Shown in pieces: positions 10,765 through 21,300 of a DNA stretch of 64,000 nucleotides. The notes below the pieces were generated by a model. The model did no database searches, was not told the DNA's origin, and worked only from the letters and a program-made list of their open reading frames with translations. The translations under genes and the position numbers were made by a program. The stretch's first letter is position 1. Each line of letters begins with the position of its first letter. Source of the DNA: Sternotherus odoratus (lineage: Eukaryota; Chordata; Testudines; Kinosternidae); the NCBI GenBank assembly GCA_032164245.1, contig JAVMKO010000001.1:15537603-15601602 (forward strand). The letters run 5' to 3'.

Positions 10765-12117
10765 CAGTGATGGCGAACCCGTGGCACGCGTGCCGCTGCT
10801 GGCACGCCGAGCCGTCTCTGTGGGCACGCCGTGACTACAGTCATACACTGTAGTCACGGCGTCGGCTCCCGCAGACTACATCTCCCACAGTTCTCTGGGG
10901 AGAACCCTCCCCAGAGAACACTGAAGCCACGCCCCCCGCTCTATCACCTGACACACGGACGTCACAGGAGCGACTGGGGCAGGGGCCTTGCTGGAGTCGG
11001 GTCATAGCAGCGTGACCCAGCGAACAAGTAAGCGCCGGGGGAAGGCTGGGCTGGGAGCGGGGGTAAGCGGTGTGGGGGAGAGACCGGGCTGGGTGGGTCA
11101 GTTGGGGGGGTGGGAGGAAAGGAGGTTTGTGGGGGAGAGACCAGGCTGGGTGGGTCAGTTGGGGGGGGGGGGTGGGAGGGAACGAGGTTTGGGGGGGAGA
11201 GACCTGGCTGGGTGGGTCAGTTGGGGGGGTGGGAGGAAAGGAGGTTTGGGGGGGAGAGACCTGGCTGGGTGGGTCAGTTGGGGGGGGTTGGAGGAAAGGA
11301 GGTTTGGGGGGGGAGAGACCGGGCTGGGTGGGTCAGTTGGGGGGGGTTGGAGGAAAGGAGGTTTGGGGGGGGAGAGACCTGGCTGGGTGGGTCAGTTGGG
11401 GGGGGTGGGAGGAAAGGAGGTTTGGGGGGGAGAGACCAGGCTGGGTGGGTCAGTTGGGGGGGGTTGGAGGAAAGGAGGTTTGGGGGGGAGAGACCAGGCT
11501 GGGTGGGTCAGTTGGGGGGTGGGTGGGAGGGAAGGAGGTTTGGGGGGGAGAGACCTGGCTGGGTGGGTCAGTTGGGGGGGTGGGAGGAAAGGAGGTTTGG
11601 GGGGGAGAGACCTGGCTGGGTGGGTCAGTTGGGGGGGTGGGAGGAAAGGAGGTTTGGGGGGGAGAGACCAGGCTGGGTGGGTCAGTTGGGGGGGGGGGTT
11701 GGAGGAAAGGAGGTTTGGGGGGGAGAGACCGGGCTGTGTGGGTCATTTGGGGGGTGGGTGGGAGGGAAGGAGGTTTGGGGGGGAGAGACCGGGCTGGGTG
11801 GGTCATTTGGGGGGTGGGTGGGAGGGAAGGAGGTTTTGGGGGGAGAGACTGGGCTGAGTGGGTCAGTTGGGGGGGTGTACAGTTTTTGTTTTTTGTTTTT
11901 GTTTTTTTCAATAAAAAAATGTTTAATGGAAAGCTCTGTTATTGTGTTTTTCTTTTTAAACAAAAGCTGTTAATTAGTTTGAAAAACTGTACGAATTGTT
12001 TTTTCTAAACTAAAACCTCGTTATTCAGGTTTAATTGCAGTGTTGGCACTTTGAAAAAAACAAGTCGTTTTGGTTTGCAGTTTGGGCACTTGGGCTTAAA
12101 AAGGTTTGCCATCACTG
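10765..12117. mobile_element. Non-autonomous hAT transposon A, complete
   Basis: The ends are CAGTGATGGCGAACC and GGTTTGCCATCACTG, near-perfect terminal inverted repeats. A perfect 8-bp target duplication TTATAGGG lies at 10757-10764 and 12118-12125, which is diagnostic for hAT. No transposase remains. Most of the interior (about 11075-11875) is a G-rich minisatellite; the right side is AT-rich. The same minisatellite unit occurs, in the other orientation, in a hAT with different ends at 61738-63043. Long frames rich in Gly and Trp across the array are not genes. Confidence 0.93.
11075..11876. repeat. 57-60-bp G-rich minisatellite in hAT A
   Basis: The words GAGACC, GGCTGGGTGGGTCAGTTGGG and GGAAAGGAGGTTTG repeat about 14 times with a period of 57-60 bp. 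Length differences come mainly from the G runs between CAGTT and TGGGAGG. The G runs could form quadruplexes. Confidence 0.92.
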
Positions 12118-12170
12118 TTATAGGGTAAATACCACAAACAAAAGTCACAAACCAAACCATGAACCAGAAT

Positions 12171-12198
12171 CCCCCCCCCCCCACACACACACACACAC
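12171..12198. repeat. Poly-C followed by (CA)n
   Basis: Twelve or so C residues run directly into an (AC)n microsatellite of about eight units. Confidence 0.85.
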
Positions 12199-12470
12199 GC
12201 CAATGGACAGTGTCCTTTCCCTTGGGTTCTTGAGTCCCACAAGCCCCAAAGTCCCCCAAAGTCCAACAGCCACAGCAGAGTTCAAAGGTTCATAGCAGAG
12301 TTGTACCTCCCCACCAAGGGGGGGGCAGGTTATGGGGCACCTTACGTGGTCAGAGGCCGACTGCCCCGCCTCTCCAGTCGTGCTGCAGTCCCCACCATGG
12401 GCCGTTGGTCAGAGGCCGACTGCCCCGCCTCTCCAGTCGTGCTGGTCACTCCGCTAGCCACCCTGCTAGC

Positions 12471-12680
12471 CAGCACAGGAACGGCTCTGCCCGCTGTCTC
12501 AGGAACGGGTCCACTAGCTGGCACAGGAACGGCTCTGCCCGCTGTCTCAGGAACGGGTCCACTAGCCGGCACAGGAACGGCTCTGCCCACTGTCTCAGGA
12601 ATGGGTCCACTAGCCGGCACAGGAACGGCTCTGCCCGCTGTCTCAGGAACGGGTCCACTGGCCGGCACAGGAACTGCTCT
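12471..12680. repeat. 48-bp minisatellite
   Basis: The unit contains GGCACAGGAACGGCTCTG and CAGGAACGGGTCCACT and repeats about 4.4 times with an exact 48-bp period. Because 48 is divisible by three, several frames stay open through it; this explains the repetitive open frames here without invoking a gene. Confidence 0.9.
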
Positions 12681-13202
12681 GCTTAGGGCCCCCCACTTAA
12701 GATAAAGCTCAGTGATTTTTCAGCTCTTGAGTGATTTCAGCTCATAGTGGGGGGGGGGCCTTAGTGCAGAGGCACCACCAGACCCAAAGCAACTTCAGCT
12801 CAGTGAGCTGAAGTTAGACTCCTAAAGGAAGCAAAAGTCAGCTCTAACATTCCACAGGGGAGAGAGGCCAGGTGCAATAGGCCTGTAAGGCCCTCAGACA
12901 AGGCCCTCACCACAAGATATAGAAGCCTGTCCATGGTCTCTCTCAATTCAGTGGGTTTTGGAACCCCTGTCCCTTGTCTAGTGAGTGCTACCCAGCTGAG
13001 GGCGAGTCCCTCCAGCATGCCAAAGGCCAAATACATGTCCCAACCCCTCATTCACATAAACAGGTCAATCAACACCTTATCATTCTTGCCCCAATACTAC
13101 AGAAACTGGGGGTTCCACAGTAGCCAAAGTGACCATCTGGGCTGTTAGAGTGCAGGCTAGGTGCGGTGGGTGTGTCTAAGCAAATAAGGTGTTATTTTCC
13201 AA

Positions 13203-14201
13203 AAGTCACTGCAATTCCTGCAACTCACCACCGGATGTCACCCATCCCGACACCGCTTACATGTGTATCAGCATGCTCATGTGCCTCGTACTCCATCGCA
13301 AGACTTTGCAACTCTCCCTACGCATCTTCCTGAAGCAACAGACTTTTCTGATCCTGCAGCAGTGGCTTCACTCATGACCTTCAGCCTTACATCCCATTAC
13401 TTTATTGAGAAACTCCTTTTTTGGTCAAGCAACCCGTTCCCTGTGCAGCCACCCCAAACTCCTGCAGTCTCTTTTGTTGCTCCTTTCCAAGAGCATCCCC
13501 TGACTTCCCCATTGGAGACATCTCCTCCAAATCCTAATGTAAGACACAAATCTTTATATTCAAACTTGAGGACAACACTGGGCTAAAGGATGAAAAAGGC
13601 TGTGAGTTTGGACCACTTAATAAGAAGTGAGAACTCCCTCCAGGAATACAGCACCCAATCTCCCAAATCATTGACAGATTTGCGGCCTCATACTTCTCTA
13701 GACCTACATTTGCAGAGTCCCAGAGCCTCAGAGCAACTTTTGTACAACACCAGCCCTTTGACGGGTGTGGAGAAACAGAAAGGAGGAAAGTCATAAAACA
13801 ATCAGGGGATGTTGTCCTTGATGTGTGCAATAAAAGAGAGGCAGAAGGGTGTGTAGACCGAGCAACAAGCACTTCTCACAGTTCTCCAGGATATCCATAA
13901 AGAGTCAGTCAGCATTGGTCAGTCCATCCACAAAGACCTGCCCCAGTTTGAGTATTGCAAATGTTTTCCTTTGACCAATAAGAAGTTACACTGCCAGCCA
14001 ATCAGGCCTTTCGTAGGAATGGGAGGGCATTTCCTGAGATACTTGACAGCTCTGAGCAGCATGTCACAAAGGGTTTACCACCAGTTTCCCTTGCCATGTC
14101 CTTTCCAGATGGATCTTGATCCCCTTCTTATTCTCAACAGAGATGACCACAAAGAGGGGTCATCTCCAGAGTCTCAAAGTGAACATCTCAGAATCTGGTA
14201 A
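13203..14201 (+). pseudogene. Decayed reading frame of unknown origin
   Basis: One frame (codons beginning at positions divisible by three) runs from 13203 to the stop near 14199 with only three internal stops, at 13584, 13794 and 13854, and with no frameshift needed. The conceptual product is about 330 residues. An early segment contains ATDFSDPAAVASL; a later one, EQQALLTVLQDIHKESV, looks helical and polar. I recognise no domain. The layout (a variable N-terminal part, then a short helix) is loosely like MADF/Myb-type DNA-binding ORFs of Harbinger elements, but this is a guess. It could be a retrocopy, a transposon ORF fossil or chance. The opposite strand is also open for 112 codons at 13534-13872, which lowers my confidence. 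Confidence 0.3.
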
Positions 14202-17200
14202 TGTCTCTGCCCTTCCTTAGCTGTGCTTGTCTCATATCTTATCTGCAATGTAGCATGTCTGCCCTCTGCTAGGATTACATCTGTGCTTCCTTCCATGCAG
14301 TGTATTTTGGAGTGTGCATGAGAGAACATTCTATCCATTGGGAAGTTGTTAAATGGAAACCTGATAATTTGACCACTTCCTCCTCTTCCTACATCAAAGC
14401 CCTTTGTCAATCCCTCAGTCAAGGCAGTTTGGCATTGGTGTATGTTTCTAGATCAGCAGAACACCGTATTGTGTAGAACTGAAAAGATGCCAATTTGGCA
14501 GTGGAAAGTGGTTACAAAATCATCTGAGTGAAGGACGCTATATACCAGCCGTCTGCACAAGAGTATTAATCTATTAGGAATGCATCCTTTCCCCATGACA
14601 CTTTCAGTACCAATAGGCTGTATGCTGAACATCCTGGTACAAACATGCCTATATTGAGCTCTCTACACAATGGGAAGTATGGGTCAGGTAACTCATTTAT
14701 GTGCCTAAATATGAGTTAGGTGGCTGTCTTTAGGAACCCAAGTTTGAGGATTTGGGGCAAAGTAGCTTGCCCAAAATTAAAAAGATTGCAGTGGTTAGGT
14801 GCCCAACGTTTCAAAGGTGTTGAGAACCCACAACGGCCATTAAAGTCTATAGGAGGGGAGGGTACTCAGCAACTCCGAAAGGCTAAAGTGCATTCAAAGC
14901 CAGAGCACTCCCGAGTCCGAAACCTTCCACCAGAATAGCTTGGAGAAATGATGGAGTGATGGATTATGGAGAGATGGCATTATCTTGTGGTCAAAGCATA
15001 AAGCTTGGGAGTCAGAGAACTGAACTCTGTGGCTATGCCACTGATCTGGGAAGTCCAGAATCTTCAAATGTGGGTGCCCATGTTTACACATCTAACACTG
15101 AGGCCTGATTTTTCCGAAAGGTGCTGAGCACCCAGCCATTTCCATTGACTTCAACTGGCATGGCAGGTTTTTTTCAGCATCTTCTGAAAAATCAGACCAC
15201 TTCTCCAGGTACCTGAATGTGGACTTTAAGCACTCACCTTGGCCAATGCCTTATGACACTTTTGAAAATGAACCCTGGAAAGATCTTGAATATGGCAGAC
15301 ACAACAGCTTCACTATGAATGACTTGGTATCTGAGAATGAAAATGAACACACTAATGAGTGTATATTGGTTGTGGATTGTTGCATATTCTCACACAAGCC
15401 CACATGTTTTAATGGCCATGAAACCTTAGGAGCTAAAACAAGGTAAGCTGGGCTGGGTGGGGAAGAATGGGCCGGGAGTGAGAAAGCATATGGTCTTGGC
15501 TTGTGTGCAGAAGGGCAGGAGAAAGAATGGACTAGGCTTGGTGACTTTCACTTCATCCCAGCCATTTAGTACTTTGGTTGCCACCCAAAAATACGTGGGT
15601 ACCTACCTCACAGGATGTTGGGTTTTTCTAATCCTTAAATCATGTTGAGAGCATGGAAGAGAAAACATTATGTGGGGGAAGTGCAAAATGTTTATCTATT
15701 TCCCTTTTGGAAGGATGTGTGCTACAGTGCTGCTAACTCTTCTCTGATTGCATCTTAATTTACACGTCTTAAAAGTTCATTTGGATAACGTGTTACTAAA
15801 GGCATATTCTGTTCATAAAATGTCCAGTTTCTCTTGTGGGGTGGCAAATATTTGTCACTACTTGTGGTATTTGAAAGGTTGAACTAATGTGGGGTGGTGT
15901 TTTGTGGGTGTCACAGCCGGGTTTCAGGCAGTCACAGCCAATCTCACTCTTTAATATAAAAGGGGTCATTATATGGAGAAGAAAGTCACTGGTCTAATAT
16001 ACCTTCACTTATTATCTCTTCTAAAGGTGGCTCAGGTATAGGAAGTATAAGGATGCTTAGAGCTGAAATTGACAATTAAGAAGCAATGTTGAGGGTGTCC
16101 ATTAACAATGGATAAATTATGTCCCATTGCTTAACTCCTTCTAAGTCAGAATTGCCTCTTTGCTTGAGACTAAAGATGCTCTTTTGGAGACGTTTGCCCC
16201 AGTTCGAATATGGAGCAAGGTTTGTGTAAATCCATATATAGAACTTGGCATCTAGTAGATACAAATTCTCAATTTTGTGGAAACCTCTCCCATGCAGATG
16301 TTTTCTGAATTCCCTCACATATATCGGATGGAGGACACGGTTCAGAAAAAAACAAATAACTAATTACTGCATGACACCATTAATAGGCTCCTGTTCTGAC
16401 ATGACCAAAACTGTAATTCTCTTACACCTGAGGCTAAAGCAGAACTGGAATGAAAACTGTTGTTTACAGGTAAACATATATAAGAAAATGTATGGTAAAC
16501 AAAGTTTTTAGTGAGAAGCACTAGAGAAATGAAGGATATTTTCTTTTTGCTTCCCTCTGAGTACTATATATTCCAGCTACACATGCTGAAAAAGGAAGCA
16601 TGTGTTTTATAATAAGGGTATTTAAACAATGTCCACATAAACCATATTCACCTTTCTCAAACTGGGTTCTAAGCTTCCAGTCCTACCTGCTTTATTTTCA
16701 CGAACCCTTGGTAGTGAGAAAACATGTTGTCTGTAGAGCTGGCCAAACCTCTGAACTTCTGGTTTATGGGAAAGTAACATTTTTAAATTTCCTGTGAACT
16801 GAAAACATTGCAGGTGTTTTCACATCCAAGTGTTCTCTGCAGAACCCCAGCGACTGCTGACTGAAATGGACATGACTTTGGTCAGTTTCAGAGTTGCCTA
16901 CCATTGAGCAGTAGCAATTAAATTGGCAAGACTATAAGTACAGATCAGCAGCTGTCAGAGCTTTCAAGATCAGTAGTTGCCCCAGGACTATGGGAGTCCT
17001 GGGCTTCCAGATTCCATGTCCAACTAGCTTCCCAGTCTGCCTGCGTCCCACAGGGGCAAATTCTAATATAAATTATTTGTAGACAAGTCAGCCAAAGGAA
17101 AACTTTCCTAACTTACTTTATTTTTCAAATCCATACACTGTAATGTGTCACTTTATATCCATCTTGGTTTTTTGTTTTCTTTTTTCAAGTTACGTAAAGC

Positions 17201-17414
17201 TGGGTACATAACATACAAAGTAAGCATTTATTTCACATATCATTGCATAGCCAATTGATTTCAGCAGAGTTTGAATTAGGCACTGTGATGGTCCTCACTC
17301 AGGGTGGTTGGAAGTACTGGTCAGAGTTTAGGCCCATGATGTGCAGGGGGTTGTTGGTAGGGAAGTCAGCATCCCTACCACTGCACCAGGCTCTGATCCA
17401 CCATCCTTTGAAGG
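14202..17414. other. Unassigned sequence with weak MIR-like patch
   Basis: No gene is seen. At 14975-15060 the order 'cattatcttgtggtcaaagca...gggagtcagagaactgaa' resembles the head of a MIR SINE. Around 14690-14880 and 15100-15200 there are short phrases about 'ggtgctgagcacc' and 'ccattgacttcaa' that look like old repeats. The remainder appears unique. Confidence 0.35.
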
Positions 17415-18008
17415 TGGTCACTAATCTGACAGTTGGGGATGCTTAAGGCTGCCCTCCTTGGCCTGCTTCCTATCCCCACCTGCAATTGTCCCGAAGTCAC
17501 CATCTGGGTTAAGGAGGTGTGAGGGGTGTCTGCTCGCCGAAAGGCACCTTCTGGCAGCTGTGAATAGCGAAGTAACCCTCTTTCTTGGGCAGCAACTGCC
17601 TACTCCTGCAGTATGGCCCAGCCTCCTGGGCCAGCTTTGTCCCAGAGCTTTCCCCCACTGAGGTAGTCCAAACAAAATAAAGGGGTTTCACCAAGTCTGG
17701 AGTTCGTATGAGAAGGAGAGGGGAATGCTTCCCTCTCAGGCTGTCTCCGCAGCAGATTCTCCCTCCCCTCAGGGGGGACCTTTGAGCAGTTGTTTAGGGA
17801 GAGATTCTGCCTTCCCTCAGCTCTTCACACTTGGAGCTGCAGGTCTGCTCTCTTCCCTGGTCTGCCACCAAATGAGCTGCTCTCACGCCTTTTAACTCCT
17901 CCTCCAATTGGCACATTTGCTATGGGTGTGGTAAGGCAGTGCTGGCTGGGCCCAGAGTAATTCCTTAACCTCTTGTTGCCCAATGTGGCGTTTGCATAGT
18001 CCATCACA
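17415..18008 (-). mobile_element. Solo LTR-like element, minus orientation
   Basis: Read on the minus strand it begins TGTGATGGACTATGCAAACG at 18008 and contains 'tttattttgtttgg' in place of a clear poly(A) signal, followed by a G-rich end. On the plus strand AATAAA occurs in 'caaaataaagggg' near 17676, but in the opposite sense. The lower boundary near 17415 is approximate. The general appearance fits a turtle LTR with a TGTGATGG start. No internal genes accompany it. Confidence 0.4.
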
Positions 18009-19627
18009 GGCCCTAGATAACTAACATATTCCACAGCTAATATATCCCCAAAATAAGGCAGTAAAGAGGCTTCAGGTGTTTAAAATGTGCCACTCATTTG
18101 AGACAACTTTGCTTTCGTTGTTGAACAATAATTTAATTATGTCAGCTCCTTGAACAATCTCCTCCATCCCAACTTCTAGGTGGCTGCCTATGCATGTTTT
18201 GCCCTGCCTGAATTCAGCCCTAAGATTCACACTTAAGATCTTCGTAAGGACCCGCTTCTGCTGTGTTGCCTACAGTGAATCTAGGTGACGTGTACAAAAG
18301 CTGAATTGGTGATTGTTTCACTTCTGTAACCTATGCTTTTCTATCCTTAGTTTGTGAGCTCTTCCAGGCAGGGAGTGGCTGGAAAATGCCTACCATATTG
18401 TAGATGCTACCATAAACAAATACTAGAAGGGAAAACATAGTTTCAATCCCATGTTTCACCTTTTCTACTGAATATCCAACATCTTCCCAAAACAAATGTT
18501 CCATCCTTGGAGATAATTCTCATCCATTTACTTATTTTAAACAATTATGAACCAAATTTCCTTTAAGACTTCTGAGTTTAGAGATGGCCTGGAAGGTGCT
18601 AAGCCATCAAGAGATCATCCCGTTCAGATGAGACAGGAGGAATCTAATTTGGACAATAAAAAAAAGTCAATAGTGGTCTCTGTTTATGTGCTATCTGATA
18701 ACTTAACCTAAACTGTGAGTTTAGCAAAATAAAGCCAGCCTAGATGTGGGATGTTTGGGTAGAACAGATGTATTTGGGAACCAGTCTCAACAGATTGCTG
18801 CTGTTGCTCTGGTTGCAACGGAGGAAGTACGTGATTTGGAGAAGTTTCTTCCTGCCCTCCTTCCCAACTTTGCTACCACTGTGTTTTGATTCCGAGAGGA
18901 GAGGGGCCATTTGAGCAGTCCAATTGTGTCATTCCTACCCAAATAGCCTATTCTGACCACTTAACTACAATATCTTATGTTGCTCTTTCGGTTCTGGGTT
19001 GCAACATGAACCTTCTACTCTGGTGCTTTAATCTGAATGTTGTGGAAGTCTAGTTGTCTCGAAGGACAAGTACACAGGAAGCATGTTGGTGTTGTGGACC
19101 AAAGAGGTAACCACATGCAACATTCCTGGAGTTGAAATACATTTGTTTCAAAGTGATTTTTAAAAAAGAAATTGTATTCTTGTACAGATGGAATTCCCTT
19201 GCCTTTCAAGTTAACTGTAAGTATCCCAATCTTGACCTTAGCAGGCTGCACAGTGTTTCATTCATAAAGTCTCAAGTGGAATGCACATCATCATAATATG
19301 AGTGCCTCCCTCATAGCCAGCTGCCAAATGCATGAGGGCAGACCAAAGAAGAGAGCACCAACCAAATCAAAACTCCCTGTTCTAATATACTGAAACTGTC
19401 CCTTTTTCCTTCCTGATGTACTTTAGGGAGAGAGTAAACTGGCTCTGAAGGCAATGCAAGTGTGGGAGCACCTATCTGGTCTGCAGAATCAGAAGGACCA
19501 ATCTGGCAATGGAACACATACACCTTTAGGTACTGGACCTTGAAATGGCATTCAGGATGGTTCCATTGAGTTCAGGTTCCAAGATGAGTATCCAGAAGTC
19601 ACCTACTACAGGACAGGCCCAACAAAG
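18009..19627. other. Unassigned sequence with an L2-like patch
   Basis: The phrase 'tttgtgagctcttccaggcagggag' at 18350-18380 resembles the 3' end of an L2-type LINE. Nothing else is recognised. Confidence 0.3.
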
Positions 19628-20272
19628 AAAATAACAGAACACCCCTAGCTGTCACCTTCAGCCCCCAACTAAAACCTCTCCAGCACATCATCAAAAATCT
19701 ACAATCTAGCCTGAAAGATGATCCCTCACTCTCACAGATCTTGGGAGACAGACCTGTCCTCGCTTACAGACAGCCTCCCAACCTGAAGCAAATACTCACC
19801 AGCAACCACACACCACACAACAAAAACATTAACCCAGGAACCTATCCTTGCAACAAAGCCTGATGCCAACTCTGTCCACATATCTATTCAAGTGACACCA
19901 TCATAGGACCTAATCACATCAGCCACGCCATCAGGGGCTCATTCACCTGCACATCTACCAATGTGATATATGCCATCATGTGCCAGCAATCCCCCTCTGC
20001 CATGTACATTGGCCAAACTGGACAGTCTCTATGCAAAAGAACAAATGGACACAAATCTGCCATCAGAAATCATAACATTCAAAAACCAGTGAGAGAACGC
20101 TTCAACCTCTCTGGTCACTCAATGACAGACTTGAAGGTGACAATTTTACAACAGAAAAACTTCAAAAACAGACTCCAATGAGAAGTCTGAACTGGAATTA
20201 ATTTGCAAATTGGATACCATCAACTTAGGCTTGAATAGAGACTGGGAGTGGCTGGGTCATTACACAAATTGA
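19628..20272 (+). pseudogene. Penelope-like element C-terminal ORF with GIY-YIG domain (broken)
   Basis: The frame starting at 19633 reads through the PLE linker region, with a cysteine cluster around 19850-19880, into a GIY-YIG nuclease: VIYAIMCQQ leads to MYIGQTGQSL (about 19960-20030), the paired GIY and YIG motifs, followed by NGHKSAIRNHN. In PLEs this domain nicks target DNA for reverse transcription. The copy is dead: an in-frame TGA interrupts the cysteine region at 19861-19863, and a one-base change near 20180 shifts the last ~30 codons (ELICKLDTINLGLNRDW) into another frame. The reverse transcriptase domain is absent, so the element is 5'-truncated. The linked 3' tail is at 20273-20640. 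Confidence 0.88.
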
Positions 20273-20406
20273 ATCTATTTCCCCATATTAAGTATCCTCA
20301 CACCTTTTTGTCAACGGTCTGATATGGCCCATCTTGATTAAATAGCCTCTTAGAATTGATATGGAAACATCCACCTTTTCAAGTCCCCTGTATGTATGTA
20401 TGTATG

Positions 20407-20532
<126 letters not shown>

Positions 20533-20557
20533 CCACTATATGTTCCATTCTATGCAT

Positions 20558-20593
20558 CCGATGAAGTGGGCTGTAGCCTATGAAAGCTTATGC
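20558..20593 (+). other. Hammerhead-ribozyme-like core in PLE tail B (decayed)
   Basis: CCGATGA (20558-20564) stands where CTGATGA is expected, followed by the stem AGTGGGCT...AGCCTAT, an intact GAAA (20582-20585) and a self-complementary GCTTATGC (20586-20593) that could serve as stem III. The U to C change in the core would be expected to abolish activity. Confidence 0.4.
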
Positions 20594-20640
20594 TTAAATA
20601 AATTTGTTAGTCTCTAAGGTGCCAGAAGTACTCCCATCCT

Positions 20641-21039
20641 CATGAAGTGATAGGTATTGCATTGCTATTTCTGTCATTTAACTTGCAGCTAAGACATAAC
20701 TTACTCTCAGAGAACAGAGAACTACCTTAACCGTAAGGGTAAAACTCATCTGTACAAGAGCCAGAGCTTTCTCAGAGACTGATCCAAGACTGGAATGAAT
20801 CCCCATAGGTACTAAGGACTACCACAGACCTCACCATCTCCTACACTGAGTGCACAGTGCATTTATTTTACCTGTCATCTCTAACATAAACACTGTGTGG
20901 ACTTTTTAAAAACCAAAGCACTACACTGCACACTTAATTCTCCCCCCTTCAGAGAGGGTGGGAATGAGAATGAATCACAGGTGACTAGAGCTTAGCTTAG
21001 CTTTAGCTTCACAAATCTAAAAACCAGTTCTTGTGTTTC
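20641..21039. other. Unassigned sequence
   Basis: Nothing is recognised between the PLE tail and the AT-rich repeat. Confidence 0.35.
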
Positions 21040-21300
21040 ACATCAATTCAAACATTTTGTTTAGATTTCACTTTTTCTTTTTTGACTTTTTTTTTAGTCC
21101 AACTACCTTACATTTCAAAACAGACACACCGTTTTTTTATTTGAAAATGTCAAAACAAAACACTTCAATGGTTTTGAAGCTTTTTGTCCTCCAACCTTTT
21201 TGAGTATGGAAATTAATCAAACCCAGCCTGGATTGGCAAACAGTTTTGGTTTTGATGAATTTGGAGGGGGAAAAAGTGGAAAATTTTCCTACCAACTCTA
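21040..21300. repeat. AT-rich dispersed repeat
   Basis: Runs such as 'catttcaaaacagacacaccg', 'gaaaatgtcaaaacaaaac' and 'ttttggttttgatgaattt' resemble the 3452-3600 repeat. The class is not determined. Confidence 0.3.

Larger units (their letters stand above)
12118..13150 (-). mobile_element. ERV LTR-like segment, 5' part (minus)
   Basis: This continues the LTR-like sequence interrupted by hAT A. It holds a poly-C/(CA)n tract at 12171-12198, two copies of a 38-bp word starting GGTCAGAGGCCGACTGCC (12349 and 12409), and a 48-bp minisatellite (12471-12680). An outer end could lie near 13150, but I cannot fix it. A long U3 with tandem repeats would explain the size. No coding sequence is recognised. 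Confidence 0.3.

Noticed and set aside
10988..12008. Open frames of about 290-310 codons rich in Gly, Trp and Val
   Set aside because: They are translations of the ~58-bp G-rich minisatellite of hAT A.
12301..12705. Open frames of 108-134 codons with a repeating peptide
   Set aside because: The 48-bp minisatellite has a period divisible by three, which keeps all its frames open without selection.
17300..17410. tRNA-like words on the minus strand (GGTGCAGTGGTAGGGATGC)
   Set aside because: Only an A-box-like patch is present, with no B box or acceptor stem.
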